NCBI GenBank assembly: GCA_024685175.1
Contig: JAIKWD010000013.1
Location: forward strand, 1 to 64,000
Origin: Bacteroidales bacterium
GTDB lineage: Bacteria > Bacteroidota > Bacteroidia > Bacteroidales > WCHB1-69
Direction of reading: 5' to 3'
Length of the DNA stretch: 64,000 bases
A program made the translations under genes and the position numbers. Below, piece after piece: positions 63,429-64,000 of the stretch (within the stretch, counting starts at the first letter, position 1; every line of letters starts with the position of its first letter). The notes under the pieces were generated by a model, which was given only the letters and a program-made list of their open reading frames with translations, made no database searches and had not been told where the DNA came from.

Positions 63429-64000
63429 TCATTGGTTCCAGTGTTTCACCCATTTCCGTTCGCGTTCGGTGAGAGTGTTGAGATCGATGGTTTTGTAGTT
63501 CGGGTCGGGCATGTACCAATCGGTGGAGTCATAGAACTGCTGCAACATTTTGTCCTTGAATACATAGCCGCGGTAGGCGAAGGGCAGGTTGCGCAGGATG
63601 CGTCGCTGTTCGTCCGTAAAAGAGGCATCCATATATTGCGCTTCCACATCGAACAGGTCGCCGTCGGAAGGCAGACTCGGCTTGTCAAAACAAAAATAAA
63701 GGCGCTTTACACATTCCAAAAGTTTGTCCTCTTTTTTGGGCTCGGGCTTGCCATCGTTGTAATAGGGATCGTTAAGCCAGATGTTGGGTTTCTTGATATA
63801 GAGTTCCCCGTCAGGGTGGAAGTTCTCCTTGTGAAAAGTCAGCACACCTTTTTGGATATGATAAATGGGCATCGTTTCACCATACGGGTAAACGGCTTTC
63901 CGGAACACGCCGTCGCAAGTCCATTCGTTCATATCCTTATAAAAAGTGGTGTCAATCCAAAACGACTCGCAGTCGCCCATATCGACATGCAGTGTAAAAT
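63429..64000 (-). CDS. YARHG-domain protein, 3' part (5' end outside window)
   Basis: The frame stays open to the right edge (FTLHVDM before the first visible Met), so the N-terminus is missing. About 190 residues are seen. Residues near the end, FTDEQRRILRNLPFAYRGYVFKDKMLQQFYDSTDWYMP, are a YARHG domain, a short extracellular motif found in many secreted bacterial proteins. The part before it is acidic/aromatic with no known fold. Likely exported, but the signal lies outside the window. Confidence 0.75.
   Translation of the reverse strand, partial: FTLHVDMGDCESFWIDTTFYKDMNEWTCDGVFRKAVYPYGETMPIYHIQKGVLTFHKENFHPDGELYIKKPNIWLNDPYYNDGKPEPKKEDKLLECVKRLYFCFDKPSLPSDGDLFDVEAQYMDASFTDEQRRILRNLPFAYRGYVFKDKMLQQFYDSTDWYMPDPNYKTIDLNTLTERERKWVKHWNQ

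Overview
The window comes from a member of the Bacteroidota, most likely Bacteroidales-like. The evidence is Bacteroidota-type promoters (TTTG about 19 nt upstream of TAnnTTTG) before many genes and both tRNAs; proteins with type IX secretion (T9SS) C-terminal sorting domains of both type A and type B; SusC-like carboxypeptidase-regulatory/plug/barrel architecture; and families typical of the phylum (DUF5606, DUF1573, DUF4301, CotH+LTD). A urocanate hydratase, a type I asparaginase, PEP carboxykinase and two lysine-fermentation enzymes suggest a strict or facultative anaerobe living on amino acids and peptides. The species cannot be named from this window. No phage, insertion sequence or CRISPR array was seen.

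Layout. 1-8.0 kb (+): the 3' part of hutU, lipoprotein and conserved Bacteroidota genes, a CobW GTPase with a His-rich metal tract, ettA and an SGNH hydrolase. 8.2-10.7 kb (+): a truncated cytidylate-kinase-like gene running directly into a T9SS-secreted CotH-family protein. 10.7-14.9 kb (-): a decayed AI-2E-type transporter, rfbA and an 828-residue repeat protein with a type B sorting domain. 15.1-21.5 kb (-): the distal half of the spc operon plus the alpha operon (rpmD-rplO-secY-map-infA-rpmJ-rpsM-rpsK-rpsD-rpoA-rplQ), with its own promoter and leader and without rpsE and the genes that usually precede it. 21.8-29.8 kb: ligA, a small lipoprotein, a PepSY-like/M3-peptidase pair, and a two-gene secreted-protein unit behind a strong promoter. 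29.8-34.5 kb (+): DUF58, RadC, NAD(P)HX repair, a thioredoxin-fold protein. 34.5-37.9 kb (-): nadE, DUF1573, mpl. 38-42.9 kb (+): apbE, rnr, TlpA-like protein. 43-51.5 kb: kal-kce (-) diverging from a tightly coupled (+) operon (double-VOC protein, two HdrC-like ferredoxins, a membrane heme/HdrD-like oxidoreductase), then pdxJ, a radical SAM gene and DUF4301 (-). 51.7-64 kb: TonB-receptor-like protein, tRNA-Glu, pckA, menA, tRNA-Ser, ansA, cutC, SIMPL, an MsrA-AlkD fusion, an Mpv17-like membrane protein and a partial YARHG protein.

How they fit together. kal and kce are two steps of lysine fermentation and lead to acetoacetate and crotonyl-CoA. The diverging operon encodes a membrane Fe-S oxidoreductase with the layout of ETF:menaquinone oxidoreductases, which would link acyl-CoA redox chemistry to the menaquinone pool (menA is also in the window). 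This is the most promising candidate for an undescribed module. A second whole-window pattern is a family of low-complexity tracts built on CTCACTCC/ATTCCTAATTCC units. They lie upstream of genes, and their pyrimidine-rich strand nearly always matches the coding strand of the downstream gene.
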